From: a virus
Strand: one strand, 5' to 3'
Length of the DNA stretch: 64,000 nt
Virus record (IMG/VR): IMGVR_UViG_3300020179_000026
Span: 1 to 64,000 of that record
Shown here: positions 50,592 through 58,248 of the stretch, piece by piece
How positions within the stretch are numbered: the first letter of the stretch is position 1
Layout of the letters: each line of letters starts with the position of its first letter
Translations under genes and position numbers: made by a program
The notes under the pieces: generated by a model
Told to the model about the DNA's origin: nothing
The model's input: only the letters and a program-made list of their open reading frames with translations
Databases searched by the model: none

Positions 50592-51161
50592 TTATATCAA
50601 AGTTGCATGGAACTGAAAGAAACTAAAGGTGAAGGCACTTTCAGCTTCACTGCTGTCCCGATAATTGTAATTAATTCCCCCTAATTCAACAGGTATGGCT
50701 CCGGTATAATCAAACTTTATTTTGTTATTATTATATTCGTCTAAACCATAAACTGTTATGGTTGTGCTATAATCTCCTAATTTTGGATCATTGTTCGGAT
50801 TTCTGGCATTGGGTATGCCCACTTTATCGTCATTAAGCATTTTCAACCAACTATATATGAACCAATAATTATTAAATAAATTATCCACAGTGAAATTAAC
50901 TGCCACATTTTCATAACTGGGCCGTTCATAACTGGTAACTTTCATGACTTGACCGGCATATTTGGTTTCCACTTCAGGAACCTTGATGGTGGGAACCACC
51001 ATGCCATAAATTGAAAATTGAAAAGATTGCAGATTAACACCCCGATTGTTTCGTTCATATTGGTTCAGATAAGGTTTCAATATATCCGGAGGTGTGACCA
51101 CCATGATAAATTTGTCGCGACGTGTCTTGTTGAGCATCGCCTGATCGTAAAAAGCTGCCAT
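50592..51161 (-). CDS. Second tail-tube-fold protein (gp19 superfamily)
   Basis: ATG 51161 is preferred over the upstream in-frame start, because a TAAATA box lies 5 bases before it. The 189-residue product has RRDKFIMVVTPPDILKP, FQFSIYGMVVPTIKVPEVET, YAGQVMKVTSYERPSYENVA and, near the end, TITVYGLDEYNNNKIKFDYT. This pattern matches tube-like beta-barrels. It sits directly between terminase and sheath genes. Two or three tube-fold genes in one operon suggest specialised rings (main tube, terminator or initiator); which one forms the main tube is unclear. Confidence 0.65.
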   Translation of the reverse strand: MAAFYDQAMLNKTRRDKFIMVVTPPDILKPYLNQYERNNRGVNLQSFQFSIYGMVVPTIKVPEVETKYAGQVMKVTSYERPSYENVAVNFTVDNLFNNYWFIYSWLKMLNDDKVGIPNARNPNNDPKLGDYSTTITVYGLDEYNNNKIKFDYTGAIPVELGGINYNYRDSSEAESAFTFSFFQFHATLI

Positions 51162-51166
51162 AGTAT

Positions 51167-51172
51167 TATTTA
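51167..51172 (-). promoter_or_regulatory. Late-promoter box, 5 nt before ATG 51161
   Basis: TAAATAATACTATG on the minus strand; the box begins with the TAA stop codon of the terminase gene. Confidence 0.6.
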
Positions 51173-52834
51173 AAGAACCTTCCAACCTTCTTTTTCTAAA
51201 TATTCCATTTCCACGTCCCGTTCATCCCGGTCGGAATTTGAAAACATTACGGGCATGCTGGACATTTGATCTTCCCGCCCGCCAAACTGATATGTTATAT
51301 TTTCATTCCGTTTGAATGGGGTGATGCTGCTGGGTCGATTATTGGTGTCCCGGCCCGTCACTTCAAAATATTTTTCCACCAATTCATCATTCAAAATAAG
51401 CAGGGCCATGGCCATGCTCATGACACAATCATCAAAATTATTCGCACCTTTTCGGGCGGCCCATGTTCCGTTGGGATAGCGGGTGAAATTTTTCAGTTCA
51501 TCCAATGTGGTCATGTCCCGGAAAACAATTGCCCGAAGTTCATTGATCCAATATCGCATGTTGATCACTGCCTGATATTTTGTGTTTGTATTTGTGAATA
51601 TTCCTGGTTTTTCAAAAGTTTTGCCATGGGAATAGCTGATGATTGGATCATAATTATAATTTTCAAAAAGGGCATCCACCACCTGTGCTCCGCAATTGTT
51701 CCGCTCAATTAACAGAGGAGGATTGCCCCATTGACCCAATATTTCCAATAATTTTGTTGTGAAATTATAAGGGGTGATGGTGTTGTCCCGGAAACATGCC
51801 ACCTGACGAATTGCACTCAGGTCGGCCAGGTCAAATATCTGCACCACGCTGCTGGCTTGTCCTACCCCCTCGGCTACGTCTACACCTGCCACATATACCC
51901 CATTTTTTATGGGCTGTTCCCATATCTTATATTTGCCCTCATCAAAAATGAAAAGAGGACTGCTGCAACTGCTTTTATATTTTTCGTAATCATCCCCGTT
52001 GAGGGCAGATTCGCCCTCCTGAAGAAATTCATTTCCAAATTCCTGGTCAAAAAGTTCCCGACTGCCCAGACTTTTAATGGTATCATTCTTCCACTTTTCG
52101 TCCCGACCTGGTACTTCATGCCAATCCACTCGTTCAGTTTTCCAGTTGTTTTTACCCTCTATTCCATCTGTATATAATTGGTAAAAAAGATTGCCTGTTC
52201 CATTTGGGGTACTGGCCACAAAGATTTTGCTTTTTTTACTGGAAGATATGATGGGATATACAGCAGACCAAAACATGTCCACCATGTTATTGTCAATATG
52301 TGCCAACTCGTCAATAACCAATACGTTGACAGAGCTGCCTCGGCCTGCATCGGATGATGTGGTGCTGATGCTGATTCGGCTTCCGTTGGCCAAACCCATG
52401 GCGGTTTTACCATATTCGGTCACTCCCGGTTTCAGATAATTGGGAAGATTTTCATAGGCAAGACGCACTCGGGCAAAAATTTCCTTGGCAGTTTCCTCTT
52501 TGTTTGCCACCAAAAGAATTCTTTGATCTTCATTAAAGCATGCCAGCCAAAGACAGTAAATTGTCATCACCGTTGTTTTTCCTGCCTGACGACTGGACAG
52601 CAAACACACGAATCGATTGTCCCGCAAGCTGCGCAAAATTCTTTTTTGATAAGGATGCAGTTTGATTTTGATGCGACCCACATCCAGATTCACGATATAA
52701 AAATGGCTTTCGGCAAAGTGCAAAATGTTTTGTTTGCACTTGCCAACTTCCTTGATCATCTCGGCGGAATATTCAAATTCCGCCTGGGAAGTGGGAAGAT
52801 TTGGATTGCCCAAATATCTATCATTTGGTTTCAT
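51170..52834 (-). CDS. 17: Terminase large subunit, gp17-like
   Basis: A 554-residue DNA-packaging motor (T4 gp17: 610). ATPase part: Walker A SSRQAGKTT (80-88), Walker B VLVIDE (171-176), coupling motif ASTPNGTGN (207-215). Nuclease part (RNase H fold): VAGVDVAEG (Asp319), LLIERNNCG (Glu377), NNFDDCVMS (Asp468/469). All catalytic residues are intact. It packages and cuts DNA at the portal. No late box was found at usable distance on its strand; the 23-base divergent gap carries a + strand box for 52858 instead. Confidence 0.95.
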   Translation of the reverse strand: MKPNDRYLGNPNLPTSQAEFEYSAEMIKEVGKCKQNILHFAESHFYIVNLDVGRIKIKLHPYQKRILRSLRDNRFVCLLSSRQAGKTTVMTIYCLWLACFNEDQRILLVANKEETAKEIFARVRLAYENLPNYLKPGVTEYGKTAMGLANGSRISISTTSSDAGRGSSVNVLVIDELAHIDNNMVDMFWSAVYPIISSSKKSKIFVASTPNGTGNLFYQLYTDGIEGKNNWKTERVDWHEVPGRDEKWKNDTIKSLGSRELFDQEFGNEFLQEGESALNGDDYEKYKSSCSSPLFIFDEGKYKIWEQPIKNGVYVAGVDVAEGVGQASSVVQIFDLADLSAIRQVACFRDNTITPYNFTTKLLEILGQWGNPPLLIERNNCGAQVVDALFENYNYDPIISYSHGKTFEKPGIFTNTNTKYQAVINMRYWINELRAIVFRDMTTLDELKNFTRYPNGTWAARKGANNFDDCVMSMAMALLILNDELVEKYFEVTGRDTNNRPSSITPFKRNENITYQFGGREDQMSSMPVMFSNSDRDERDVEMEYLEKEGWKVL

Positions 52835-52840
52835 TCTGTA

Positions 52841-52846
52841 TAAATA
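52841..52846 (+). promoter_or_regulatory. Late-promoter box TATAAATA, 11 nt before ATG 52858
   Basis: GTATAAATACTTAACAGCGT precedes the ATG; a full T4 consensus box in the divergent gap with the terminase gene. Confidence 0.5.
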
Positions 52847-52857
52847 CTTAACAGCGT

Positions 52858-53463
52858 ATGAGCCAAAACAATAAATATATAAAGAAATACGGTATGCCTA
52901 AAAGTCGCGTAAAAACACTGGAAGAGATTGGAGCAGTCTATCACAAGATGCTTCTGGAAACCCCTGTGGTTCAACAGGAAACAGTTATTGAAGAGAAGAA
53001 ACAAAAGAAATTGGCAGATCCCAAAGCCAAATTTGGCACCAAACCTGGCAAAGGCGGAGTTCAAGCTTTTGAACAAGTGAAAGATAAAAAGCCTGTTTTG
53101 GAACCAAAATTGAAGAATTTTGCACATAAAGACAGTGGTCCGGATCTGAAACAGCTTCGGGAACCAATCGACCCTAAAGTGAAGAAATTTACCAAAGATA
53201 ACTACTTCCAACCAGAGCAACTTAGCAGTGCAAATGAAAGTGTTGTTAACACAAAGAATGTGGAACTTATTGCAGACGAATTAAAGAAGGAAAACAAGAA
53301 TGAAGCATATGAACGTCTTTGTGAATACAAGACACTCTGGGGCAAAGATAATTTTGTAAACCTTCTCACAGTGGCAGCCGTCAATGGCCATACCGAAGCC
53401 CTTGAAGAATTTTTCAGTTTTGTAAATAAAAATACAAAAAATAGAAAGGATAACAATAAATAA
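52858..53463 (+). CDS. Hypothetical 201-aa lysine-rich protein
   Basis: A 201-residue basic protein. The first 120 residues are Lys/Pro/Gln-rich with repeated K-F-xx-K-type motifs (DPKAKFGTKPGKG; DPKVKKFTKDNYF) and probably unfolded. The last 60 (NEAYERLCEYKTLWGKDNF...AVNGHTEALEEFFSFV) form helices. It may be an internal head or DNA-associated protein, inferred from basic composition and its place before an acidic, highly expressed gene. No family recognised. Confidence 0.6.
   Translation: MSQNNKYIKKYGMPKSRVKTLEEIGAVYHKMLLETPVVQQETVIEEKKQKKLADPKAKFGTKPGKGGVQAFEQVKDKKPVLEPKLKNFAHKDSGPDLKQLREPIDPKVKKFTKDNYFQPEQLSSANESVVNTKNVELIADELKKENKNEAYERLCEYKTLWGKDNFVNLLTVAAVNGHTEALEEFFSFVNKNTKNRKDNNK
53457..53462 (+). 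promoter_or_regulatory. Late-promoter box, 6 nt before ATG 53469
   Basis: AATAAATAAATTATATG; the box overlaps the stop codon of the upstream gene. Confidence 0.6.
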
Positions 53464-53468
53464 ATTAT

Positions 53469-54101
53469 ATGAGTAACTTCGACAAACTATACGAAGCCGT
53501 GATGTCCGAGGACGACGTTGAACTTGGTATCACCGGTGATCAATCTGGCGCAGCTGAAGTCGCCCCAGCCGCCACCGGTGAAGAACAAGAGCTGACTCCC
53601 AAGGAGCATCTCTCCAAGGCAATCGAGCTTCTGCAAAAGCTACAAAGCCTCGATCTTATCCCCGACGAAGCCGGTGGTGAGGAAGATGCTGAAGCAGCTT
53701 CCGACGAAGATTACGAAGCAGCAGCTTCTGACGAAGACGCCGAAGAAGAAGGCGAAGACGAAAGCGAAGATGAGGATTCCGAAGAAATCGCCACTGAAGA
53801 AGTGGAAGCCGAAGATATCGGACATGCCCTCGTCAATGCTAAAAAGGGTCAGGAACTCACAAAAGTTTCCTCTGGCAGCAACAAAGTTGCCAGCACAGTT
53901 TCCTCTCTTGCCAAGGGTGGCAAGGGTGGTGACGCCAAAGTAACTGACAAGGTTGGCACCGACGGCGAAAAGGGCCACGCACTTGTCGGCAGTGGTGTCA
54001 AAGGTGGCGCTCCCACGAGCACAAAGGGCAAAGCCAACGTCGTGTCCAGCGTGATCAAGGGTGGTGGAAAAGGCGATCAAGACCTGTTCCAAGCCAACTG
54101 A
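53469..54101 (+). CDS. Acidic, Gly-rich abundant protein (head-core candidate)
   Basis: A 210-residue protein. Residues about 65-118 are almost all Glu, Asp, Ala and Ser; the C-terminal 80 residues are Gly/Lys/Val-rich with repeats (SSLAKGGKGGDAKV; GSGVKGGAPTSTKGKANVVS; SVIKGGGKGDQ). Codons are clearly more GC-rich than those of neighbours, like the capsid gene, so high expression is likely. Acidic repeat proteins of T4-like heads include core proteins such as gp67. This is a candidate internal or scaffold protein, but no homology can be shown. It has its own late box and a strong terminator. Confidence 0.6.
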   Translation: MSNFDKLYEAVMSEDDVELGITGDQSGAAEVAPAATGEEQELTPKEHLSKAIELLQKLQSLDLIPDEAGGEEDAEAASDEDYEAAASDEDAEEEGEDESEDEDSEEIATEEVEAEDIGHALVNAKKGQELTKVSSGSNKVASTVSSLAKGGKGGDAKVTDKVGTDGEKGHALVGSGVKGGAPTSTKGKANVVSSVIKGGGKGDQDLFQAN

Positions 54102-54120
54102 TTAAAAAAAATATAAAGAA

Positions 54121-54152
54121 AACCCCCGTTGATAAGACGGGGGTTTTTTTTT
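54121..54152 (+). terminator. Rho-independent terminator
   Basis: 9-bp stem AACCCCCGT / ACGGGGGTT with a 7-base loop (54121-54145), followed by seven more T. The next late box starts only 3 bases after the T-run. Confidence 0.9.
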
Positions 54153-54155
54153 GAC

Positions 54156-54161
54156 TAAATA
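54156..54161 (+). promoter_or_regulatory. Late-promoter box, 5 nt before ATG 54167
   Basis: ACTAAATACATATATG, fused to the end of the preceding terminator. Confidence 0.6.
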
Positions 54162-54166
54162 CATAT

Positions 54167-55210
54167 ATGCCGTTTGAATATCACAAAACCCTTAACGAGA
54201 AATTTTGGAAAAACGATGAATTTGACAAAAATACTCGAAACAAACTTGTGGATATTGCCTTGGCTTTTTATGGCAATTTAAACACAAAAGCCCCATTGGA
54301 AGATATTCAAATAACCGGAAGCATAACCAATTACAACTATACCAAAAAAAGCGATTTGGATCTGCATTTGCGACTGGATTTCAACAAAGCAAATCCGGAC
54401 AAGGATCTGGTTTTCATGGCTTTTGACGGGGAAGCTTACAAATGGCGGCTCAAACATGACATAACAATCAAGGATCATCCAATTGAAATATTCGTGGAAG
54501 ATATCAGCATACAACCCCATAAAACCAAAAGCATTTATAGCATTTTAAAAAACACATGGATCAAAAAGCCCGTGTTTGATCCCCCCCAAGTTGATGAACA
54601 AAATGTGGATAAAAAATATAATTTTTTCCGAAACGAAATAGATTTTTTAATAAAAGAAAAAGATAAAACCTCAGACAAACCCAAGCTAAAATCAATTCTT
54701 CGTCGTGCAAAAAATATTAAGACAAAACTGGCTGAAGCCCGAAGAGAATGCATGAAAGATGAAGCTGGCTTTGATTTTTGTGTGGAAAATCTGGTTTTCA
54801 AAAAATTACGGGATGCCGGGTATTTAGAAAAGTTAAATGATCTGAAAATTGAAGCTTTTGACAAAATATACAATGAACAAACTTGGAACAGCGGTCTTCA
54901 AACTATATTCATGAGTGACTTGATGGGGAAAGAAAAGAAAAAAAAAGATCCACGTCATATGAAATCTTTTGTTCGAGATCCGGGAACACGTAAACATGTA
55001 CAAACTGTTCCAGACATGCATAAAAATAATGACCCCTTTCCCGAAGTGGGTATATTGAAAAAAAACAAGGGACGAAAAGTAATAAGTGAACCTCTTGCTA
55101 TAAAGATCGCAAGTTTTTATAATATAAATTTAAGTGAAAATCCGGCACATTTAGGAAAATCCCAGGTAACTATTAGAAAGCAAAACAACATTTATGTACT
55201 GGAGAGCTAA
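54167..55210 (+). CDS. Pol-beta-type nucleotidyltransferase-like protein
   Basis: A 347-residue protein. QITGSITNYNYTKKSDLDLH (48-67) contains the nucleotidyltransferase signature G-S-x(n)-D-x-D (Gly51-Ser52, Asp63, Asp65), and HPIEIFVED (about 103-111) offers the third acid. The middle is helical (LKSILRRAKNIKTKLAEARR), and the C-terminus is basic with GRKVISEPLAIKIASFYNIN. The fold transfers NMP to RNA, protein or small molecules; the target here is unknown. It shares a late operon with the gp14-like gene (TAATG overlap), so it may be packaged or act late. A structural protein using a dead fold is an alternative. Confidence 0.6.
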   Translation: MPFEYHKTLNEKFWKNDEFDKNTRNKLVDIALAFYGNLNTKAPLEDIQITGSITNYNYTKKSDLDLHLRLDFNKANPDKDLVFMAFDGEAYKWRLKHDITIKDHPIEIFVEDISIQPHKTKSIYSILKNTWIKKPVFDPPQVDEQNVDKKYNFFRNEIDFLIKEKDKTSDKPKLKSILRRAKNIKTKLAEARRECMKDEAGFDFCVENLVFKKLRDAGYLEKLNDLKIEAFDKIYNEQTWNSGLQTIFMSDLMGKEKKKKDPRHMKSFVRDPGTRKHVQTVPDMHKNNDPFPEVGILKKNKGRKVISEPLAIKIASFYNINLSENPAHLGKSQVTIRKQNNIYVLES

Positions 55211-55977
55211 TGAGTATTGATCGTTATGTGGGTCCCGGGTGTGTTTCAGTATATCCTTATACATATACTCCCAGTGTTCTTCGTTTTACAGATAAAGGAA
55301 ACAATGAATGTGAACGAGAAGTAATAGGTGATCAGATGCGGGAAATCATAGATCTTTACGGTCAACAAGTAGCTTACTGGCAAAACCCTTATAACACACT
55401 TAGCGCCGACAATATTTACGGCGAAGATCCTACAAGAAATTGGCCACAGCCCCAGTACATTATCATGGGTATTAAATTGGATGAAGACAATCTTACCTTA
55501 AATAAATTTGGTTTTGATGCACAGGATTACATGACTGCCATGGTGCATATCAGTAGCTTTTACGCAACATTTGGCTCCGGCCAAGAACCAAAAAGCGGAG
55601 ATGTTCTTAAATTAACAGAATATGGAAATGATCGTCCGGGTGACCGCGATGGTAAATTGTTTGAAATAACGCAGAGATTAGACAGTGAAAACAGCAGTAT
55701 TAATCCGTTGGCTGGTCATTATGTGTGGCTTCTTAAACTAAAACGTTTTGATCATAGTGAAGAAGTTAATTTGCCCAATGAAAAAGGTAACACACAAGTG
55801 CTAGATAATACCGGATATGGAACCCTTTCTGCCACTGTCAGCGGAGAACAGCCCAGAGTAACACGCCCGTCCACACTGGACGGAAGCGTACAGGAAGTCA
55901 CTAAGAAGTTTGTGTTTGATTACTCAGGAACAACAAATGATAACGTGTATGGTACTTATGATGTACACAATGACTGA
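55210..55977 (+). CDS. 14: Neck protein, gp14-like
   Basis: A 255-residue protein (T4 gp14: 256). Matching segments: MREIIDLYGQQVAYWQNP, ADNIYGEDPTRNWPQPQYII, TLNKFGFDAQDYMTAMVHIS, FGSGQEPKSGDVLKLTEYG, GKLFEITQRLD and HYVWLLKLKRFDHSEEVN. This order (DD-IYGE, SKFG, PxxGD, FEI) is that of T4-like gp14. With gp13 it forms the neck connecting head and tail. Its end overlaps the convergent gene 55956 by 22 bases. Confidence 0.8.
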   Translation: MSIDRYVGPGCVSVYPYTYTPSVLRFTDKGNNECEREVIGDQMREIIDLYGQQVAYWQNPYNTLSADNIYGEDPTRNWPQPQYIIMGIKLDEDNLTLNKFGFDAQDYMTAMVHISSFYATFGSGQEPKSGDVLKLTEYGNDRPGDRDGKLFEITQRLDSENSSINPLAGHYVWLLKLKRFDHSEEVNLPNEKGNTQVLDNTGYGTLSATVSGEQPRVTRPSTLDGSVQEVTKKFVFDYSGTTNDNVYGTYDVHND

Positions 55978-56597
55978 TCACGCTCGCTGATTTCTTGTTC
56001 TTGTTCATCTTCTTCCAACCGCTCTAAATTGCACTTTTTCTTCAGAATATGCATATTGGCAGATTTGGTATCAACTCCAAATTCATGATGATTCACCTCA
56101 TCCATCATGGTTTCAAACCGGCTATCCATGTATTTCTGCATGGCAATCGGCTGGACCCAAAAATCATCCGACATGTTCACATTCATTTCCTCACATTTCT
56201 TTTCAATCAAATCAATTGATTCGATCAAACAAAGCCAACGGGCAAACTCGGCTTTCTTCATTTCCACACGGGCTGGACGATTATTAAGAGTCATTTCTAA
56301 TAAAATTTGATTATGCGTCTTTTTTGGATCATATGAGCTGTTAATCAATATTGTTTCTTGTAAAATTTTATATTCTTTTTTATTCACATTCAGATAAGCC
56401 ATGCGACCAAGAAAAACCATGGGAAGAGCAAACATCTGGCCCGAAGTGGAATTATTGGCCTGCTTCCCAATCACATTCTGAATGTCATACCATTCATCGC
56501 TGGTCATTTGCACTCGGGCAGAACGGCCCTGCAAATGTAAATCCAAAATGATGCTTTGAGAGTTATTAATTTCGGGGTTGAGACTGATCGTGGACAT
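55956..56597 (-). CDS. Hypothetical 213-aa protein with internal duplication
   Basis: Two similar segments are visible: ILDLHLQGRSARVQMTSDEW (about 17-36) and LLEMTLNNRPARVEMKKAEF (about 98-117), each followed by a helix with conserved W/I/L. This suggests a duplicated strand-helix module. The C-terminus is acidic and helical. The ATG at 56597 or 56609 overlaps the upstream gene. No known family; its minus-strand operon also carries a zinc-ribbon membrane protein. Confidence 0.6.
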   Translation of the reverse strand: MSTISLNPEINNSQSIILDLHLQGRSARVQMTSDEWYDIQNVIGKQANNSTSGQMFALPMVFLGRMAYLNVNKKEYKILQETILINSSYDPKKTHNQILLEMTLNNRPARVEMKKAEFARWLCLIESIDLIEKKCEEMNVNMSDDFWVQPIAMQKYMDSRFETMMDEVNHHEFGVDTKSANMHILKKKCNLERLEEDEQEQEISERDQSLCTS

Positions 56598-57000
56598 ATT
56601 GTTGAACATATGCAGCTAAAATACAGAAAAGCAGTGGAACGTCAAGCTTTATCTTAAGTTCACTCATGATACAAAATGCAGCCGACACAGATTCGTAGAT
56701 TTTATGCACCACAAAACTTTTTCGGTCCAAACCTTCTGGTTTTTGCACGCTCAATTTTTTATATTCTTGAAAAATTTCATCAAAAAAATCCATGATAATG
56801 CGTTCCGAATCATTCAAATTCTTCTTTTTGGTCCGAAATATTTTATATAAATTATAATAATCTGGTCCTTTTTTTATGAAAAAATTACACAGTTCTTCAT
56901 CAAAATCCTGCATCCAGTTTTCATTTTTTACAGATGAAAGCGGAACAACACTGCTGCTGGTCACACTTTTGGCTATTTGAAAAAGAAGGTTGTTATTCAT
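56566..57000 (-). CDS. Hypothetical 144-aa helical protein
   Basis: A helical protein (NWMQDFDEELCNFFIKKG, then YYNLYKIFRTKKKN, SERIIMDFFDEIFQEYKKL) with a hydrophobic C-terminal helix (PLLFCILAAYVQQYV). Its start overlaps the end of the zinc-ribbon membrane gene by 8 bases, and its end overlaps the next gene. No recognised family. Confidence 0.6.
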   Translation of the reverse strand: MNNNLLFQIAKSVTSSSVVPLSSVKNENWMQDFDEELCNFFIKKGPDYYNLYKIFRTKKKNLNDSERIIMDFFDEIFQEYKKLSVQKPEGLDRKSFVVHKIYESVSAAFCIMSELKIKLDVPLLFCILAAYVQQYVHDQSQPRN

Positions 57001-57412
57001 CTTTAAGATTCAGGGGCAGGGCATCCAAGGATTGAGTGACCACTGGTTCGGTGTTGAGTGCTGTGTCCAATTTAACATAAACTGAAACCTTCTTTTCGCA
57101 TTTTGGACAATCGTAAACAGTGCCTTCTTGCAGATCGATTGGAACAAAGCATTTGTGTTTATCCATGCAAGGACAGGTGAGTTCAAATCCCCGTTTGTTG
57201 TATTCCTTTTCCAGTTCCAGATCCACCTGCTTTAAACGAAGTCCATATCGAACAATTGCAAATTTTCTAAATCCAAAATCAATTGCATATTGCAAACCCA
57301 CGGAAAAAACCGTGGCAAAGAAATAGGGCCAAAACCCGGAAACATCCAATGAATACAGGATGCCACAGGCGGCAAATGGAAGACTTAAAAATAAGGTTAT
57401 TCTAAACAGCAT
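56993..57412 (-). CDS. Membrane protein with cytoplasmic zinc ribbon
   Basis: A 139-residue protein. Two hydrophobic segments at about 3-20 and 26-46 form a hairpin in the membrane. A linker helix follows, then a zinc-ribbon-like part with CPC (80-82), Cys88 and CPKC (102-105). T4-like phages encode similar small membrane/zinc proteins of unknown role; an inner-membrane host-takeover or assembly-site function is possible. Its ATG closely follows the upstream stop, whose last codons supply an AGAGGG Shine-Dalgarno. Confidence 0.6.
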   Translation of the reverse strand: MLFRITLFLSLPFAACGILYSLDVSGFWPYFFATVFSVGLQYAIDFGFRKFAIVRYGLRLKQVDLELEKEYNKRGFELTCPCMDKHKCFVPIDLQEGTVYDCPKCEKKVSVYVKLDTALNTEPVVTQSLDALPLNLKDE

Positions 57413-57413
57413 T

Positions 57414-57773
57414 TTATCCCTCTAAAATTTTATTTAGAGGGTCTACTGTTTCTTCAAGTATCTTTTGAGCTTTTTGTATCTTTTCTATGACCTGTTCCAA
57501 CTGTTGCAACTTTTCTTTCTTGTTGCCAATCAATGGGTTATTTTTGCTCATTTCGCAGATCATTTTGCTGTTGCTTAGTTTTGTAAAATTATCGGCTAAA
57601 CTTTCAAAAATCCGGTCCAAAGGGTAAGGTAGGGTTTTGGGAGCCAAAGTTGCACCTTCCGGGCTGAATTTTTTTACCAAATCGTCTACTGTAAGTGTTT
57701 GCCCTTTAAGCTCTCGGGTGGCTATTCCAGATACCCAGCGGTTATAAATCATCTGTGTATCTTCATTAAACAT
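57414..57773 (-). CDS. Hypothetical 119-aa coiled-coil protein
   Basis: The frame is open to 58091, but that part is antisense to the gene 57808-58248. ATG 57773 has a TAAATA box 8 bases upstream. The product starts MFNEDTQMIYNRWVSGIA, and its C-terminal 45 residues form a coiled coil (KLQQLEQVIEKIQKAQKILE). No family recognised. It is the first gene of the 56-57.8 kb minus-strand operon. Confidence 0.6.
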   Translation of the reverse strand: MFNEDTQMIYNRWVSGIATRELKGQTLTVDDLVKKFSPEGATLAPKTLPYPLDRIFESLADNFTKLSNSKMICEMSKNNPLIGNKKEKLQQLEQVIEKIQKAQKILEETVDPLNKILEG

Positions 57774-57781
57774 ATATAAAT

Positions 57782-57787
57782 TATTTA
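57782..57787 (-). promoter_or_regulatory. Late-promoter box, 8 nt before ATG 57773
   Basis: GATAAATAATTTATATATG on the minus strand, back to back with the box for 57808. Confidence 0.5.
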
Positions 57788-57796
57788 TCGTTATAA

Positions 57797-57802
57797 TAAA
57801 TA
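57797..57802 (+). promoter_or_regulatory. Late-promoter box, 5 nt before ATG 57808
   Basis: AATAAATAATAATATG on the plus strand. Confidence 0.6.
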
Positions 57803-57807
57803 ATAAT

Positions 57808-58248
57808 ATGGCAGTATTTTCCAAATATTTTGCAAATATTATAAGCGAACAAGACGAAAAAGATGTGGTTTCTGATTTGGCCGCACCTGAAGCTGGACCG
57901 ACTGAAACTGATCGGGCCAGCATGGAAGCGGAACTGGACAAAGACACACAACCCAGTGAGTTTGATGTGCAAGCTGTCACTCGGGAACAAATGGCTGCCC
58001 GCAAAACAAACGCTGCCCAAGCCATCGAACTGCAAAGCTGGGTGAAAAATATCGACAAGTTTCTGGAATATCTGAACAGCCCCGACACCAATTCAGTTCA
58101 AACACAGCTTCATGTGGCTCCTTGCGACACTCTTTTTGAAAAGGTTGCCAAGAGCGAAACCAAAAAGATTGCCCGGGTTTGCGTGGAACTTAGCGGTTTG
58201 AGCGAACGTCTCAAGGCATATCTGATCAGCAGCAAGAGCGAGAAATAA
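57808..58248 (+). CDS. Hypothetical 146-aa protein
   Basis: The first half is acidic and Ala/Pro/Thr-rich, probably disordered. The second half (AIELQSWVKNIDKFLEYLNS...DTLFEKVAKSETKKIARVCV) is helical. Codons are GC-richer than the surroundings, hinting at good expression. A late box lies 5 bases before the ATG, so an internal head or scaffold-like role is possible. It ends directly against the convergent primase gene with no gap. Confidence 0.6.
   Translation: MAVFSKYFANIISEQDEKDVVSDLAAPEAGPTETDRASMEAELDKDTQPSEFDVQAVTREQMAARKTNAAQAIELQSWVKNIDKFLEYLNSPDTNSVQTQLHVAPCDTLFEKVAKSETKKIARVCVELSGLSERLKAYLISSKSEK

Noticed and set aside
57774-58091. Upstream extension of the 57414-57773 gene
   Set aside because: It is antisense to the + gene 57808-58248, and ATG 57773 has its own late box.
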